64,000 nucleotides of DNA from Geodermatophilus aquaeductus (GCF_900182545.1 NZ_FXTJ01000016.1:18292-82291); one strand, 5' to 3'; positions 26,196 to 35,809 are shown, counted from the stretch's first letter. Notes: generated by a model from the sequence alone, not told the origin. Numbers and translations are program-made.

Positions 26196-26861
26196 GTGCA
26201 CGTGGTCGTCATGGGCTGCGGCCGCGTCGGCTCGGCCATCGCGCGGCGGCTGGAGCAGATCGGCCACAGCGTCGCGGTGATCGACCAGGACCCCGAGGCC
26301 TTCCGCCGGCTGGGTCCCGACTTCGGCGGCCGGCAGGTCACCGGCCTGGGCTTCGACCGGCAGACGCTGCTCGACGCCGGCATCGACTCCGCGGGGGCGT
26401 TCGCCGCGGTCAGCAGCGGCGACAACTCCAACATCATCAGCGCCCGGGTGGCCCGGGAGACCTTCGGCGTCCAGCACGTCGTCGCCCGGATCTACGACTC
26501 CAAGCGCGCCGAGGTGTTCGAGCGCATGGGCATCCCCAGCGTGGCCACCGTCCCGTGGACGGTGAACCGGCTGCTGCGCGAGCTGCTGTCGGTCAAGGTC
26601 AGCGAGATCTGGCGCGAGCCCACCGGCCGGGTGCTGCTGATGCGCGTGACCGTCACCGACGGGTGGGTGGGCCGCAAGCTCGCCGAGCTCGAGGCCGCCT
26701 CCGGGGCGCGAGCGGCGTGGCTGGTCCGCTTCGGCGAGGCGCAGCTGCCCACCTCCTCCACCGTGCTGCAGGACGGCGACCAGCTCGTCGTCGCGGCCAC
26801 CGACGAGATCTCCGACCGGGTGCACCACACGGTCGAGCACCCCGAGGGAGGCAGGGCCTGA
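26196..26861 (+). CDS. trkA: TrkA-type potassium uptake regulatory protein, first copy
   Basis: A 221-aa cytoplasmic RCK protein. The N-terminal Rossmann domain has VVMGCGRVGSAIARRL and an acidic residue at VIDQD that binds NAD(H); a C-terminal TrkA-C domain (residues about 135-210) follows. GTG at 26196 is preceded by GGGAG. The stop overlaps the next gene's ATG by 1 nt. A TAGCTT hexamer at 26136-26141 may be its -10. The pair corresponds to M. tuberculosis CeoB/CeoC. Confidence 0.9.
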   Translation: MHVVVMGCGRVGSAIARRLEQIGHSVAVIDQDPEAFRRLGPDFGGRQVTGLGFDRQTLLDAGIDSAGAFAAVSSGDNSNIISARVARETFGVQHVVARIYDSKRAEVFERMGIPSVATVPWTVNRLLRELLSVKVSEIWREPTGRVLLMRVTVTDGWVGRKLAELEAASGARAAWLVRFGEAQLPTSSTVLQDGDQLVVAATDEISDRVHHTVEHPEGGRA

Positions 26862-27529
26862 TGCGCGTCGCCATCGTGGGCGCCGGGGCGGTCGGCCGCT
26901 CCATCGCCGGGGAGCTGCTCAGCAACGGGCACACCGTGATGCTCATCGAGAAGGACGGCCGCAAGGTCCGCACCCGCTCGGTGCCGGGCGCGGAGTGGGT
27001 GCAGGCCGACGCGTGCGAGGTCTCCTCGCTGGAGGAGGCCCAGCTGGCCACCTGCGACGTCGTCGTGGCGGCCACCGGCGACGACAAGGCCAACCTGGTC
27101 GTCTCGCTGCTGGCCAAGACCGAGTTCGCCGTCGCCCGCGTCGTCGCCCGGGTCAAGGACCCGCGCAACGAGTGGCTCTACACCGAGGCGTGGGGGGTCG
27201 ACGTCGCCGTCTCCACCCCGCGGGTGCTGGCCGCGCTGGTCGAGGAGGCGGTGACCGTCGGCGACGTCGTCCGGCTGATGAGCTTCCGCAAGGGCGCGGC
27301 CAACCTGGTCGAGATCACCCTCGCCGAGGACACCCCGTGGGCCGGCCGGCCGCTGCGCGAGGTGCCGCTGCCGCGCGAGACGGTCCTGACGGCGCTGCTG
27401 CGCGGCGACCGGGTCATCACGCCGACCCCCGACGAGCCGCTCGAGATCGGCGACGAGCTGCTGTTCATCACGCACGCCGACGTCGAGGAGCAGCTGCAGC
27501 AGGTCCTCTCCCCCGAATCCATCCGCTGA
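26861..27529 (+). CDS. TrkA-type potassium uptake regulatory protein, second copy
   Basis: A 222-aa RCK protein with VAIVGAGAVGRSIAGELL, VMLIEKD and a TrkA-C domain from about residue 135 (AANLVEITLAEDTPWAG). It is translationally coupled to the first TrkA gene. Tandem RCK genes usually form a hetero-complex gating a potassium transporter; here the divergent APC permease is the nearest partner. The transcript ends at a structured element shared with 10661-10716. Confidence 0.9.
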   Translation: MRVAIVGAGAVGRSIAGELLSNGHTVMLIEKDGRKVRTRSVPGAEWVQADACEVSSLEEAQLATCDVVVAATGDDKANLVVSLLAKTEFAVARVVARVKDPRNEWLYTEAWGVDVAVSTPRVLAALVEEAVTVGDVVRLMSFRKGAANLVEITLAEDTPWAGRPLREVPLPRETVLTALLRGDRVITPTPDEPLEIGDELLFITHADVEEQLQQVLSPESIR

Positions 27530-27532
27530 CCC

Positions 27533-27586
27533 GGCCCCGTCCAGGGGTCCGCCGCGAGCTCGCGAGTGGTGGGGAGGACGGGGTCC
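27533..27586. repeat. Structured intergenic element, copy 2
   Basis: Outer arms 27535-27542 and 27576-27583 are perfect complements but differ in sequence from copy 1. The core GCCGCGAGC...GCGAGTGGTGGGG matches copy 1, and a G-C pair of the inner stem has become G-T, which keeps pairing in RNA. It fills the whole gap between convergent trkA and DUF3159. Confidence 0.6.
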
Positions 27587-28462
27587 TCACTCGTCCGGCT
27601 CCGTCGCCACGCGGTGGCGGTGCAGCCGCGAGACCACCCACAGCGTCAGCGCCAGCGCCGCCGCGGTCACCGGGAGGCCGAGCACGAGCGAGGCGACGCC
27701 GAGCAGGTCGTCCTCGTCGGCGAGGTAGAGCGGCGTCTGCACGGCCACGCGCAGCAGGAACGTCAGCGCCCACACGACCGTGAGCCAGCCGTAGGCGCGC
27801 ACCACCCGCGGGTCGTCGCGCCAGTGCCGCTCGGGCTCGGGGTCGGCCGGGCGCTCGCCGCCCGCGGGCTGCTCGGGCTCGGGAGGCGGCTGGTGGTGCA
27901 GCCGCGCGCGGGCGCTGTCGACCCGGCGGCGCAGGCCCGGCACCGTGTGGGCGGCCATCGACCCGAGGTGGCTGGGGGCGAGGAACTCCGCGACGACGCC
28001 GACCAGCGGCCAGCGCAGCGGCACCGACCCCAGCAGCACGACGCCGATCACGGCGTTGCGGATGATGCCGGGCACGTAGTAGTTGCGTGCCTGGCCCGAG
28101 GCGGCCGCGATGGCCACCGCGACCGCGACGCCGAACAGGCCGCTGAACGCCTGCTGCGGGCTCTCCCGGCGGGCCAGCCGGAACAGCAGGACGAGGACGG
28201 CGGCGCCGATCGCCGCCCAGATGCCGGTGCGCAGGCCGCCGATGGAGTTGGCCACGATGAAGGCCACCGTGGGCAGCGTCGCGTCGACCATGCCGCGCCA
28301 GCCGCCGAGCTGCTCGAGGACCAGGTGCCGGTCGAGCGTCAGCCCGCGCCCGCCGGGCCCGGCGTCGTCGGAGGTGGTGCCGTGCTCCTGCTGCGGTGAC
28401 TCCTGCTGCGGTGCTGCTCCCCCCGGATCACGCCGGCCGTCGTCGTCGGCCGCCGGGATCAC
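27587..28462 (-). CDS. DUF3159 integral membrane protein
   Basis: A 291-aa protein. After a polar N-terminus rich in Gln/Asp, residues about 60-150 and 220-280 hold about six transmembrane helices (LPTVAFIVANSIGGLRTGIWAA, YYVPGIIRNAVIGVVLLGSVP, WLTVVWALTFLLRVAVQ). The pattern is that of DUF3159, function unknown. GTG at 28462 overlaps the OB-fold gene stop by 4 nt. The same neighbour order occurs in M. tuberculosis (Rv2693c, from memory). Confidence 0.85.
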   Translation of the reverse strand: MIPAADDDGRRDPGGAAPQQESPQQEHGTTSDDAGPGGRGLTLDRHLVLEQLGGWRGMVDATLPTVAFIVANSIGGLRTGIWAAIGAAVLVLLFRLARRESPQQAFSGLFGVAVAVAIAAASGQARNYYVPGIIRNAVIGVVLLGSVPLRWPLVGVVAEFLAPSHLGSMAAHTVPGLRRRVDSARARLHHQPPPEPEQPAGGERPADPEPERHWRDDPRVVRAYGWLTVVWALTFLLRVAVQTPLYLADEDDLLGVASLVLGLPVTAAALALTLWVVSRLHRHRVATEPDE

Positions 28463-28839
28463 CCCGCGCTCAGCTCGTACCAGGGGTTGTAGATGACCTT
28501 GCGGCCGTCGAACTGGGCGAACCGGCCGCGGGCCGTGAGCGTCCGGCCGGGCTCGATGCCCGGGATCCGCCGGCGGCCGAGCCAGACGAGGGTGACCGAG
28601 CCGGACCCGTCGAACAGCTCCGCCTCGAGGGTCGGGACCGTCTCGCGCGGGGTGTAGACCACCGACTTCAGCCGGCCGGTCACGGTGACCACGGCGCCCT
28701 TGCGGCAGGCGCTGACCGGCTCGCAACCGGCGCGGTCGGCCTCTTCGCGCAGCTCCAGCGCGTCGATGGCGGAGTCGTCGGCGGTGAGCCGCTGCAGCGT
28801 GCGCGCGAGCCAGCCGCCGCCGGGACGGGTCTGTGTCAC
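28459..28839 (-). CDS. OB-fold nucleic-acid-binding protein
   Basis: A 126-aa single-domain protein with an OB fold of the tRNA-anti type: VTVTGRLKSVVYTP, ELFDGSGSVTLVWLGRRRIPGIEPG and LTARGRFAQFDGRKVIYNPWYEL. Conserved in actinobacteria between DUF3159 and DUF3710 (Rv2694c position). GTG at 28839 overlaps the hydrolase stop, yet TACGCT lies 6 nt upstream, so it may be both coupled and independently transcribed. Confidence 0.85.
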   Translation of the reverse strand: MTQTRPGGGWLARTLQRLTADDSAIDALELREEADRAGCEPVSACRKGAVVTVTGRLKSVVYTPRETVPTLEAELFDGSGSVTLVWLGRRRIPGIEPGRTLTARGRFAQFDGRKVIYNPWYELSAG

Positions 28840-29630
28840 GGTTCCAGCGTAGTGCCGGTGCGGCGGGCGGCGGCGGGTTCCCCCAGCCACTCCCGGACGA
28901 CGGCCCACGCCTCCCCCGCCACGTCGATCGGCACCCGGTGGCCGCCCGGGACGGTGCGCACCTCCACCCGGTCACCGGCGTCCGCCGCCGCCGCGGCGTA
29001 GCGCTGTGACTGCTCGAGCGGGACGACGTCGTCGTCGGTGCCGTGCACGCACAGGACGTCGGCGCCGGTGGGCAGCAGGCCGACCGGGTCGGCGACGGCG
29101 TAGCGGCCGGGCACCTCCCCGGGCTCCCCGCCGAGGAACTCCTGGACAGCGCCCGACCCCAGCCGCTGCTGCGCGGCGCGCCGCAGGTCGACGACGCCGG
29201 CCTGCAGCACCGCCGCGGTGACCCGCACCCGCGGCGCGGCGCCGGGGGCACCGGCCGGCAGCCGCCCGCGACCGGCGGCCCACGCCGCGAGGTGCCCGCC
29301 GGCGGAGTGGCCGACGACCGTGACGTCGCCGAGGTCGAGCCGGGCGGAGTCGGGCAGGCCGGGCAGCGCGTCGAGGGCGGCGGCGACGTCCTCGAGGGTG
29401 GCCGGCCATCCCCCGCCGGTGCCCACGCGCCGGTACTCGACGGCGACCGCGGCGTACCCGGCGGCGGCGAGGTCGGCGGCCAGCGGGCGGGCCAGCTCGA
29501 TGCCGTACGCCGCGCGCCAGAACCCGCCGTGCAGGACGACGACCACCCGCGCCGGATCGGAGCCCTCCGGCAGGGTCAGCTCGAGGAACTGGTCGGGGTG
29601 CGGGCCGTAGGCGAGGACCGCAGGGCTCAC
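28836..29630 (-). CDS. Alpha/beta hydrolase
   Basis: A 264-aa serine hydrolase of the BD-FAE/kynurenine-formamidase-like group. HGGFW forms the oxyanion region, GHSAGGH carries the nucleophilic Ser, GTDDDVVP the Asp and GGHRVP the His. There is no signal peptide. Substrate is unknown. It is inserted between OB-fold and DUF3710 genes that are otherwise adjacent in related genomes, and overlaps both neighbours by 4 nt, so it has become part of the operon. Confidence 0.85.
   Translation of the reverse strand: MSPAVLAYGPHPDQFLELTLPEGSDPARVVVVLHGGFWRAAYGIELARPLAADLAAAGYAAVAVEYRRVGTGGGWPATLEDVAAALDALPGLPDSARLDLGDVTVVGHSAGGHLAAWAAGRGRLPAGAPGAAPRVRVTAAVLQAGVVDLRRAAQQRLGSGAVQEFLGGEPGEVPGRYAVADPVGLLPTGADVLCVHGTDDDVVPLEQSQRYAAAAADAGDRVEVRTVPGGHRVPIDVAGEAWAVVREWLGEPAAARRTGTTLEP
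28846..28851 (-). promoter_or_regulatory. -10 element inside the hydrolase 3' end
   Basis: Minus-strand TACGCT, 6 nt before GTG at 28839. It would be an internal leaderless promoter for the OB-fold and DUF3159 genes. Confidence 0.4.
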
Positions 29631-30370
29631 GCGGTCGGCCCCGGCGGCCCCGGCGGCGTCGCCGGACGGCCCTGCTGACCGGCCTGCTGCTGACCGGCCT
29701 GCTGCTGGCGGGCGAGTTGCTCGGCGGCCTGCGGCGGCAGGGTGAGCGGGAGCTGCTCGCGCACCGGCATCGGCTGGGTGCCCCGGACGACGACCACCCG
29801 CCGGAAGACGTCCTCGAGCACCGCGGCCGCCTCGGGCGACTCGGCGGCCGGGCCGCTGATCATCCCGCGCAGGAACCAGCGCGGTCCGTCGACGCCGAGG
29901 AACCGCGCGGCCCGCCGCACCGGCTGGGGAGGCGGGCCACCGGGCTGGGCCGGGGGCGTCACCACGACCGTGCCGGAGAGCTCCGGGCCGAAGGGGCCGT
30001 CGACCTCCTGCAGCCGGCCGCCCTGCCCCGACGCGCTGCGCGCCAGCTCGGCGCGGACGTCGTCCCAGATGCCGGCCGCGCGGGGGGCGGCGAAGGCCGA
30101 CAGCTGCAGCATCGAGTCGCCGTAGCGCAGCGTCGCGCCGATGACCTTCTGCTGCTGGTTGAGGTCCACCCGCAGCTCGGTCCCGGCCAGCGCCGGCAGC
30201 CGCAGGGCACCGAGGTCGACGCGGGGGGTGCCGTCGTCGTCGGGGACGTCGGACTCGTCGTAGGGACCGGTGGTCTCCTCGACGTCGCGCTCGCGGTGCT
30301 GCGGCTCGGGCGGGACGCCGCGCTCGCGCAGGGTGCGGTCGATCCGGTTGCGCCGTCGTCCGAAGGGCAT
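29627..30370 (-). CDS. DUF3710 family protein
   Basis: A 247-aa cytoplasmic protein. A charged N-terminal tail (RRRNRIDRTLRERG) precedes the conserved domain with GPYDESDVP, LRLPALAGTELRVDLNQQQ and GVDGPRWFLRGMISG. The C-terminus is a low-complexity Gln/Ala/Gly tail with repeated QQQAG units. Function is unknown; it is conserved beside dut in actinobacteria. The ATG follows the dut stop by 1 nt. Confidence 0.88.
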   Translation of the reverse strand: MPFGRRRNRIDRTLRERGVPPEPQHRERDVEETTGPYDESDVPDDDGTPRVDLGALRLPALAGTELRVDLNQQQKVIGATLRYGDSMLQLSAFAAPRAAGIWDDVRAELARSASGQGGRLQEVDGPFGPELSGTVVVTPPAQPGGPPPQPVRRAARFLGVDGPRWFLRGMISGPAAESPEAAAVLEDVFRRVVVVRGTQPMPVREQLPLTLPPQAAEQLARQQQAGQQQAGQQGRPATPPGPPGPTA

Positions 30371-30371
30371 C

Positions 30372-30827
30372 TCAGGCCTCCTGTCCCGCGCCGGTGGACC
30401 CGTGTCCGCCCTCGCCGCGGGCGCTGGCGGGCAGCTCGTCGACGGGCACGAACCGCGCCTGCACGACCGGCTGCACCACCAGCTGCGCGACCCGGTCGCC
30501 GCGGCGCAGCGTCAGCGGGGTGGTCGGGTCGAGGTTGACCAGGTTCACCTTGATCTCCCCGCGGTAGCCGGCGTCGATGGTGCCGGGGGCGTTGACCAGG
30601 CTCAGCCCGTGCCGGGCGGCCAGGCCCGACCGCGGGTGCACGAACCCGGCGTAACCCTCGGGGATGGCCACGGCCACCCCGGTGCCCACGAGCGCCCGCT
30701 CGAACGGCGCCAGCTGCACGTCCTCGGAGAGGGTGAGGTCGGCTCCCGCGTCGCCGGGGAGGGCGTAGCGCGGGGGTACGGCCCCCGCCGCGGTCAGCCG
30801 GACGGGGACCTCGAGGGGGTCGGACAC
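30372..30827 (-). CDS. dut: dUTP diphosphatase
   Basis: A 151-aa trimeric enzyme hydrolysing dUTP to dUMP, protecting DNA from uracil. All five motifs are visible: [42 protein letters not shown] and the C-terminal [14 protein letters not shown] at 30827 is placed by a leaderless -10. First gene of the run dut-DUF3710-hydrolase-OB-DUF3159. Confidence 0.95.
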   Translation of the reverse strand: MSDPLEVPVRLTAAGAVPPRYALPGDAGADLTLSEDVQLAPFERALVGTGVAVAIPEGYAGFVHPRSGLAARHGLSLVNAPGTIDAGYRGEIKVNLVNLDPTTPLTLRRGDRVAQLVVQPVVQARFVPVDELPASARGEGGHGSTGAGQEA

Positions 30828-30834
30828 GACGGCG

Positions 30835-30840
30835 ACCCTA
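30835..30840 (-). promoter_or_regulatory. -10 element, leaderless dut
   Basis: Minus-strand TAGGGT, 7 nt before GTG at 30827; no ribosome site between. Confidence 0.55.
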
Positions 30841-30878
30841 ACCGCGCCGCGGACCGGTCGGCGGACCGGCCGCCGGGC

Positions 30879-31808
30879 TCAGGAGCGCCCGCGCTGGAGG
30901 TCCGACCGCACCCGCCGGGCGAGGGTCTCGGTGGCCTTGAGGTTGACCCGGCCGCCGAGCGCCGCGCCGATCAGCAGCGGCGCCGCCGAGCCGACGCTGC
31001 GGGCGAGGCTGCGGGACAGCCGCCGGCGCAGTGCCCGGAACCCGGCGGTGCCCAGGACGGTCGCCAGCCCCTGCCGCTCGCCACCGGAGACGGCGCGCTG
31101 CTGGGTCCAGCTGGACAGGTAGGCGGCGGCCCGGTCGGCGGCGCTCCCGGGAGCCGGCCGGCCGTAGAGCTCGTGCAGCTCGCCGAGCAGCACCACCTCG
31201 ACGCCGGCGGTGAGCAGCGTCTCGGCGCCCATCTCCAGCGGCAGTGCCACCAGGGACGGCGGCGCGAACCACTGCGCGGCGAACAGCCCGCCGGTGGCCG
31301 CCCCGACCGCGGCGGTCAGCCGGGAGGCACGCGCCACCAAGGCATCGGCGATCTCCTCGTCCGAGCTGCCCGGGTACGCGGCGCGCAGCCGGGCGGCGTC
31401 GCGGATCGGCAGGCGGGGCGCGGCGGCGGCCAGCAGGTCGCCGAGCACGCCGACCGGGTTGCGGAGCAGCCCCTCGTCGCCGGCCGTGTCCGGGGCCCGG
31501 TCCTCGCCGCGACCGCCGGCCGCCGCGGACGCCACGGCCGAGGCCACGGCGCCCACGACGTCACGCAGCACACCGCCGCCCGACCGTCCGGAGTCGGGCC
31601 GCTCGCGAGGGGACGCCTCGTCGGCGCTGCCGCCGAGCAGCCCGGACACCGCGTCGGCGACGGCCCGGGCGGCGCGGCCCAGGCCGCCGTCCTCAGCGAG
31701 CCAGGCCGGACCGTCCCCCGACCGGTCCGGCTCCGGTGCGGCCGGCGGCACGGGCCGCGGCGGGGGGACGTCGCGGGGCGCCCCGATGCGCTGGGTGGGC
31801 TCGGTCAT
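30879..31808 (-). CDS. Conserved helical protein, EcsC-like
   Basis: A 309-aa protein. The first 130 residues are Pro/Ala/Gly-rich and probably disordered. The C-terminal half has VARASRLTAAVGAATGGLFAAQ, LPLEMGAETLLTAGVEVVLLGELHELYG and a basic tail, a pattern loosely like the EcsC family; the match is tentative. ATG at 31808 follows GGGGAG. It lies between dut and the DUF4193 gene, where DUF3093 is found in mycobacteria. Confidence 0.6.
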   Translation of the reverse strand: MTEPTQRIGAPRDVPPPRPVPPAAPEPDRSGDGPAWLAEDGGLGRAARAVADAVSGLLGGSADEASPRERPDSGRSGGGVLRDVVGAVASAVASAAAGGRGEDRAPDTAGDEGLLRNPVGVLGDLLAAAAPRLPIRDAARLRAAYPGSSDEEIADALVARASRLTAAVGAATGGLFAAQWFAPPSLVALPLEMGAETLLTAGVEVVLLGELHELYGRPAPGSAADRAAAYLSSWTQQRAVSGGERQGLATVLGTAGFRALRRRLSRSLARSVGSAAPLLIGAALGGRVNLKATETLARRVRSDLQRGRS

Positions 31809-31849
31809 CGGCTGCTCCCCTCGGGTCCTGCTCGCTGGGTGGTCCTGCG

Positions 31850-32152
31850 TCAGGCCGCGCAGTCGCGGCAGTACAGCTGGTCGCCGCGGGTGGCGGCGAG
31901 CCGGCTGCGGTGCTGCACGAGGAAGCACCGCGAGCAGGTGAACTCGTCCTCCTGCTTCGGCAGCACGCGGACGGTCAGCTCCTCGTTGGACAGGTCCGCG
32001 CCGGGCAGCTCGAGGCTCTCGTTGAAGTCGGTCTCGTCGACGTCGACCGAGGCCGACTGGGCCTCCGCGCGGCGGGCCTTGAGCTCCTCGAGGGAGTCCT
32101 CGCCGAGCTCGTCGGCCTCGTTGCGGCGCGGGGCGTCGTAGTCGGTGGCCAT
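31850..32152 (-). CDS. DUF4193 zinc-ribbon-like protein
   Basis: A 100-aa acidic cytoplasmic protein starting MATDYDAPR and ending with two cysteine pairs (TCSRC and YCRDC) that can form a zinc site. The acidic segment EELKARRAEAQSASVDVDE is typical of DUF4193, a small conserved actinobacterial family of unknown function. It is highly conserved in this gene neighbourhood. Confidence 0.88.
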   Translation of the reverse strand: MATDYDAPRRNEADELGEDSLEELKARRAEAQSASVDVDETDFNESLELPGADLSNEELTVRVLPKQEDEFTCSRCFLVQHRSRLAATRGDQLYCRDCAA

Positions 32153-32465
32153 GGGGTGTGCCCCTCCTCCGGGGTTCTCGCGGGCGCGTCACGCGCGCCC
32201 GCCGTCGTCCGACGGCAGCGGGGGCCGCCGTCGTCCTGGCCGGCCGCCCGAGGGGCGGCCGCTGGTCACGGCCGGACCCGTCTGCGGCCGACCCGGTGGT
32301 CGGCCCGGTTCGGGACCGGCAGCCCCCCAACGCCGTGTGGCCCCGGTTTGTGCCCGCCTTCGCGGGCGGGACACAGGAGGCCGTTTCTCGGCCCCTGCAG
32401 GGCACCCGGGACGGGCCCGGGCGGGGCGGTCGGGGAGCGGAGTGCCGGAGGTTACCCTGCCGCCC
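32153..32465. other. Palindrome-rich divergent intergenic region
   Basis: No gene is seen in these 313 nt. Perfect hairpins lie at 32181-32201 (8-bp stem), 32201-32216 (7-bp), 32241-32261 (9-bp) and 32352-32367 (6-bp). They sit between divergent DUF4193 and the phosphotransferase gene and may form leader RNA structures of the DUF4193 transcript or act as protein sites. Confidence 0.55.
32453..32458 (+). promoter_or_regulatory. -10 element, leaderless phosphotransferase gene
   Basis: TACCCT, 7 nt before GTG at 32466. Confidence 0.5.
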
Positions 32466-33509
32466 GTGTCGAGTCCCGTGGGAGCTGACCCCGCCGTCGT
32501 CGGTCCGTATCTCGCCTCCGTCCTCGGCGACGAGCGCTGGCGGGAGGTGACCGTCGAGCTCATCGCGGCGGGCATGTCCAACCTCACCTACGTCGTGACG
32601 CCCGCCGGCGGCAGCGCCGACGACGCGGTGATCCTGCGCAGACCGCCCACGGGCGCCGTGCTGGCCACCGCGCACGACATGGCCCGCGAGCACCGGGTCA
32701 TCAGTGCGCTCGGGCCGACGCCGGTCCCCGTGCCGCGCACGCTGCACCTGTGCACCGACACCGCGGTGCTCGGCGCGCCCTTCTACGTGATGGAGCGCGT
32801 CGTCGGCCTGCACGTGGTCAACGAGATCCCGGCCGGCTACGCCGACACCCCCGAGCAGCGGCGGCAGATCGGCGACGGGCTCATCGACGTCCTGTCCGAC
32901 CTGCACGCCGTCGACCCCGAGGCGGTGGGCCTGGGCGACTTCGGCCGGCCGGAGGGCTTCCTGGCACGGCAGGTGCGCCGGTGGACCAAGCAGTGGGACG
33001 CCACCCGCGACCGCGACCGCCCGCAGATGGACGCCCTCGCCGCCCGGCTGGCCGAGACCGTGCCGGCCAGCCAGCGGACCGGCGTCGTCCACGGCGACTA
33101 CCGGCTGGACAACTGCCTGCTCGACCCCGAGCACCCCGGCGGCATCCGCGCCGTCCTCGACTGGGAGATGTCGACGCTGGGTGACCCGCTCACCGACATC
33201 GGCATGCTGTTCGTCTACTGGCCCGAGGCCGGCGAGACCCGGCCGGTCCTCAGCCCGGTGACGACGCTGCCCGGCTTCCCCACCCGCCGGGAGATCGCCG
33301 AGCACTACGCCGCCCGCAGCGGCGTGGACCTCTCCGATCTCAACTGGTACGTCGGCTTCGCCTTCTTCAAGTTCGCCGCGATCGTCGCCGGGATCGTCGC
33401 CCGCTCGGCAGCCGGCGCGATGGCCGGCAAGGACACCTCCGGCTACGCCGACCGCATCGACCCGTGCGTGGAGCTCGGACGCGCCGCGCTGGAGGACGGT
33501 GCCCTCTGA
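32466..33509 (+). CDS. Phosphotransferase family protein (ACAD10/APH-like kinase)
   Basis: A 347-aa aminoglycoside-phosphotransferase-fold protein of the ACAD10-like group. The catalytic loop VVHGDYRLDNCLL and the metal-binding DWEMSTLGDPLTD are intact; nucleotide-side residues include AVILRRPPTG. Family members phosphorylate small hydroxylated metabolites such as hydroxyacyl-CoAs, not antibiotics; the substrate is not evident here. It is inserted between DUF4193 and cei relative to mycobacteria. Confidence 0.85.
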   Translation: MSSPVGADPAVVGPYLASVLGDERWREVTVELIAAGMSNLTYVVTPAGGSADDAVILRRPPTGAVLATAHDMAREHRVISALGPTPVPVPRTLHLCTDTAVLGAPFYVMERVVGLHVVNEIPAGYADTPEQRRQIGDGLIDVLSDLHAVDPEAVGLGDFGRPEGFLARQVRRWTKQWDATRDRDRPQMDALAARLAETVPASQRTGVVHGDYRLDNCLLDPEHPGGIRAVLDWEMSTLGDPLTDIGMLFVYWPEAGETRPVLSPVTTLPGFPTRREIAEHYAARSGVDLSDLNWYVGFAFFKFAAIVAGIVARSAAGAMAGKDTSGYADRIDPCVELGRAALEDGAL

Positions 33510-33525
33510 GGCCGTCGGCCCGACC

Positions 33526-33531
33526 TAGACT
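33526..33531 (+). promoter_or_regulatory. Possible -10 element of cei
   Basis: TAGACT about 50 nt before the cei start, leaving a leader of about 42 nt with GAGGAGGAC as the ribosome site. Confidence 0.4.
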
Positions 33532-33579
33532 CCGCGCGACCTGCCGCACCCGCCCGGGGCGCCGTCGAGGAGGACGACC

Positions 33580-34112
33580 GTGAGCACCAGCACCGACAGT
33601 CCCCCGGCCCGCCCCCGGCGGGACCGCCGGCCGGTGCCGCCGCTGGTCTTCCTGCTGGTGCTGGCCCTCGCCGCGCTCGGCGTCTGGTGGAAGGTCCTCG
33701 ACGACGCCGGCGCCCGCGAGGACGCCGCCCAGGCCGCCTGCGAGACCGCCGCGGCGGCACCGCCGTCGCTGGACCCCGGCACCGTGACCGTGCGCGTCTA
33801 CAACGCCTCCGACCTCGCGGGCAAGGCCCAGGAGGTCGCCGACCAGCTGACGCAGCGCGGCTTCGTCGTCGACGAGATCGCCAACGACCCCACCGACCGC
33901 GAGGTGCCCGGGCCCGGCGAGATCCGGCACGGCGCGCGCGGCACCGACGCCGCGCGCTACCTGGCGCTGTTCCTCCCGGGCGCGGGCTCCTTCCAGGACA
34001 CCCGCGCCGACGCCCGCATCGACCTGGTGATCGGCCCGGACTTCCCCGGGCTGGCCTCCCCCGACGACGTCGCGGCCACCCTCGAGCCGATCGCGAGCGC
34101 CGAGGCCGCCTG

Positions 34113-34116
<4 letters not shown>
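33580..34116 (+). CDS. cei: Envelope integrity protein Cei (LytR C-terminal domain)
   Basis: A 178-aa protein with a short basic cytoplasmic N-terminus, one transmembrane helix (LVFLLVLALAALGVWW) and an extracytoplasmic LytR_C domain (GTVTVRVYNASDLAGKAQEVADQLTQRGF). In M. tuberculosis the gene at this position (Rv2700) is needed for envelope integrity. GTG at 33580 follows GAGGAGGAC. Its TAG stop lies in a CTAG shared with convergent suhB. Confidence 0.85.
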
Positions 34117-34928
<812 letters not shown>

Positions 34929-34975
34929 CCGGGGGATCCTGCCCGAGCCGCGCATGCGAGTGCGGCGCCGGTCAC

Positions 34976-34981
34976 TAGGGT
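34976..34981 (+). promoter_or_regulatory. -10 element, leaderless ppgK
   Basis: TAGGGT, 6 nt before GTG at 34988. Confidence 0.5.
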
Positions 34982-34987
34982 GATCGC

Positions 34988-35731
34988 GTGCAGGGGTTCG
35001 GTGTGGACATCGGCGGCAGCGGCATCAAGGGGTGCCCGGTCGACCTCGAGGCCGGTGTGCTGATCGGTGAGCGGGTGCGGGTGGAGACGCCGCAGCCCTC
35101 CACCCCGGAGGCCGTCTACGAGGTGGTCGCCGGGATCGTGACGTCCTTCGGCTGGACCGGCCGGATCGGCGTCACCTATCCCGGGGTCATGAAGCGGGGC
35201 GTCGCCCACACCGCGGCGAACATGGACAAGGGCTGGATCGGCACCGACGTCGACGCCGGCATGACCGCGCTGGTGCCCGGGACGGTCGAGACGCTCAACG
35301 ACGCCGACGCCGCGGGGATGGCCGAGATGCGCTACGGCGCCGGCCGCGACCAGGACGGCGTCGTCCTCATGCTGACCTTCGGCACCGGGATCGGCAGCGC
35401 GCTGTTCTACGACGGCCGGCTGGTGCCCAACACCGAGTTCGGCCACATCCAGGTCGACGGCGAGGACGGCGAGCGGCGCGCATCGGCAGCGGCCCGCGAG
35501 CGCGAGGAGCTGTCCTACCCCGAGTGGGCGGCGCGGGTGGACCGCTACCTCGACGTCCTCGAGGCCGGGCTGTGGCCCGACCTGATCATCGTGGGCGGTG
35601 GGGTGAGCAAGAAGGCGCACAAGTGGGTGCCGCTGCTGACCACGCGGACGCCCGTGGTGCCCGCCCAGCTCCAGAACGACGCGGGCATCGTCGGGGCCGC
35701 GCTGGCCGCCGCGGAGCGCTTCGAACCCTGA
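34988..35731 (+). CDS. ppgK: Polyphosphate glucokinase
   Basis: A 247-aa ROK-fold kinase phosphorylating glucose with polyphosphate or ATP. The phosphate loop GFGVDIGGSGIKGCPVDL, the catalytic-base region ETLNDADAAGMAEMRYG, LTFGTGIGSALF and the GHIQVDGEDGE segment match PpgK. No DNA-binding domain is present, which separates it from the ROK regulators. It lies directly upstream of sigA as in mycobacteria (Rv2702). Confidence 0.92.
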   Translation: MQGFGVDIGGSGIKGCPVDLEAGVLIGERVRVETPQPSTPEAVYEVVAGIVTSFGWTGRIGVTYPGVMKRGVAHTAANMDKGWIGTDVDAGMTALVPGTVETLNDADAAGMAEMRYGAGRDQDGVVLMLTFGTGIGSALFYDGRLVPNTEFGHIQVDGEDGERRASAAAREREELSYPEWAARVDRYLDVLEAGLWPDLIIVGGGVSKKAHKWVPLLTTRTPVVPAQLQNDAGIVGAALAAAERFEP

Positions 35732-35781
35732 CCTGCGGCCCGGAGCAGCCCTTCCGGGCGATCCCGGACCGTTCGAGGCGG

Positions 35782-35809
35782 TGGTCACACCGGATCTCGT
35801 CGCTACAAT
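35782..35809 (+). promoter_or_regulatory. Promoter of sigA
   Basis: TGGTCA (35782-35787), 16 nt, then a near-consensus TACAAT (35804-35809), the strongest -10 in the window. The start codon is about 165 nt downstream, leaving a long leader. Confidence 0.65.
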
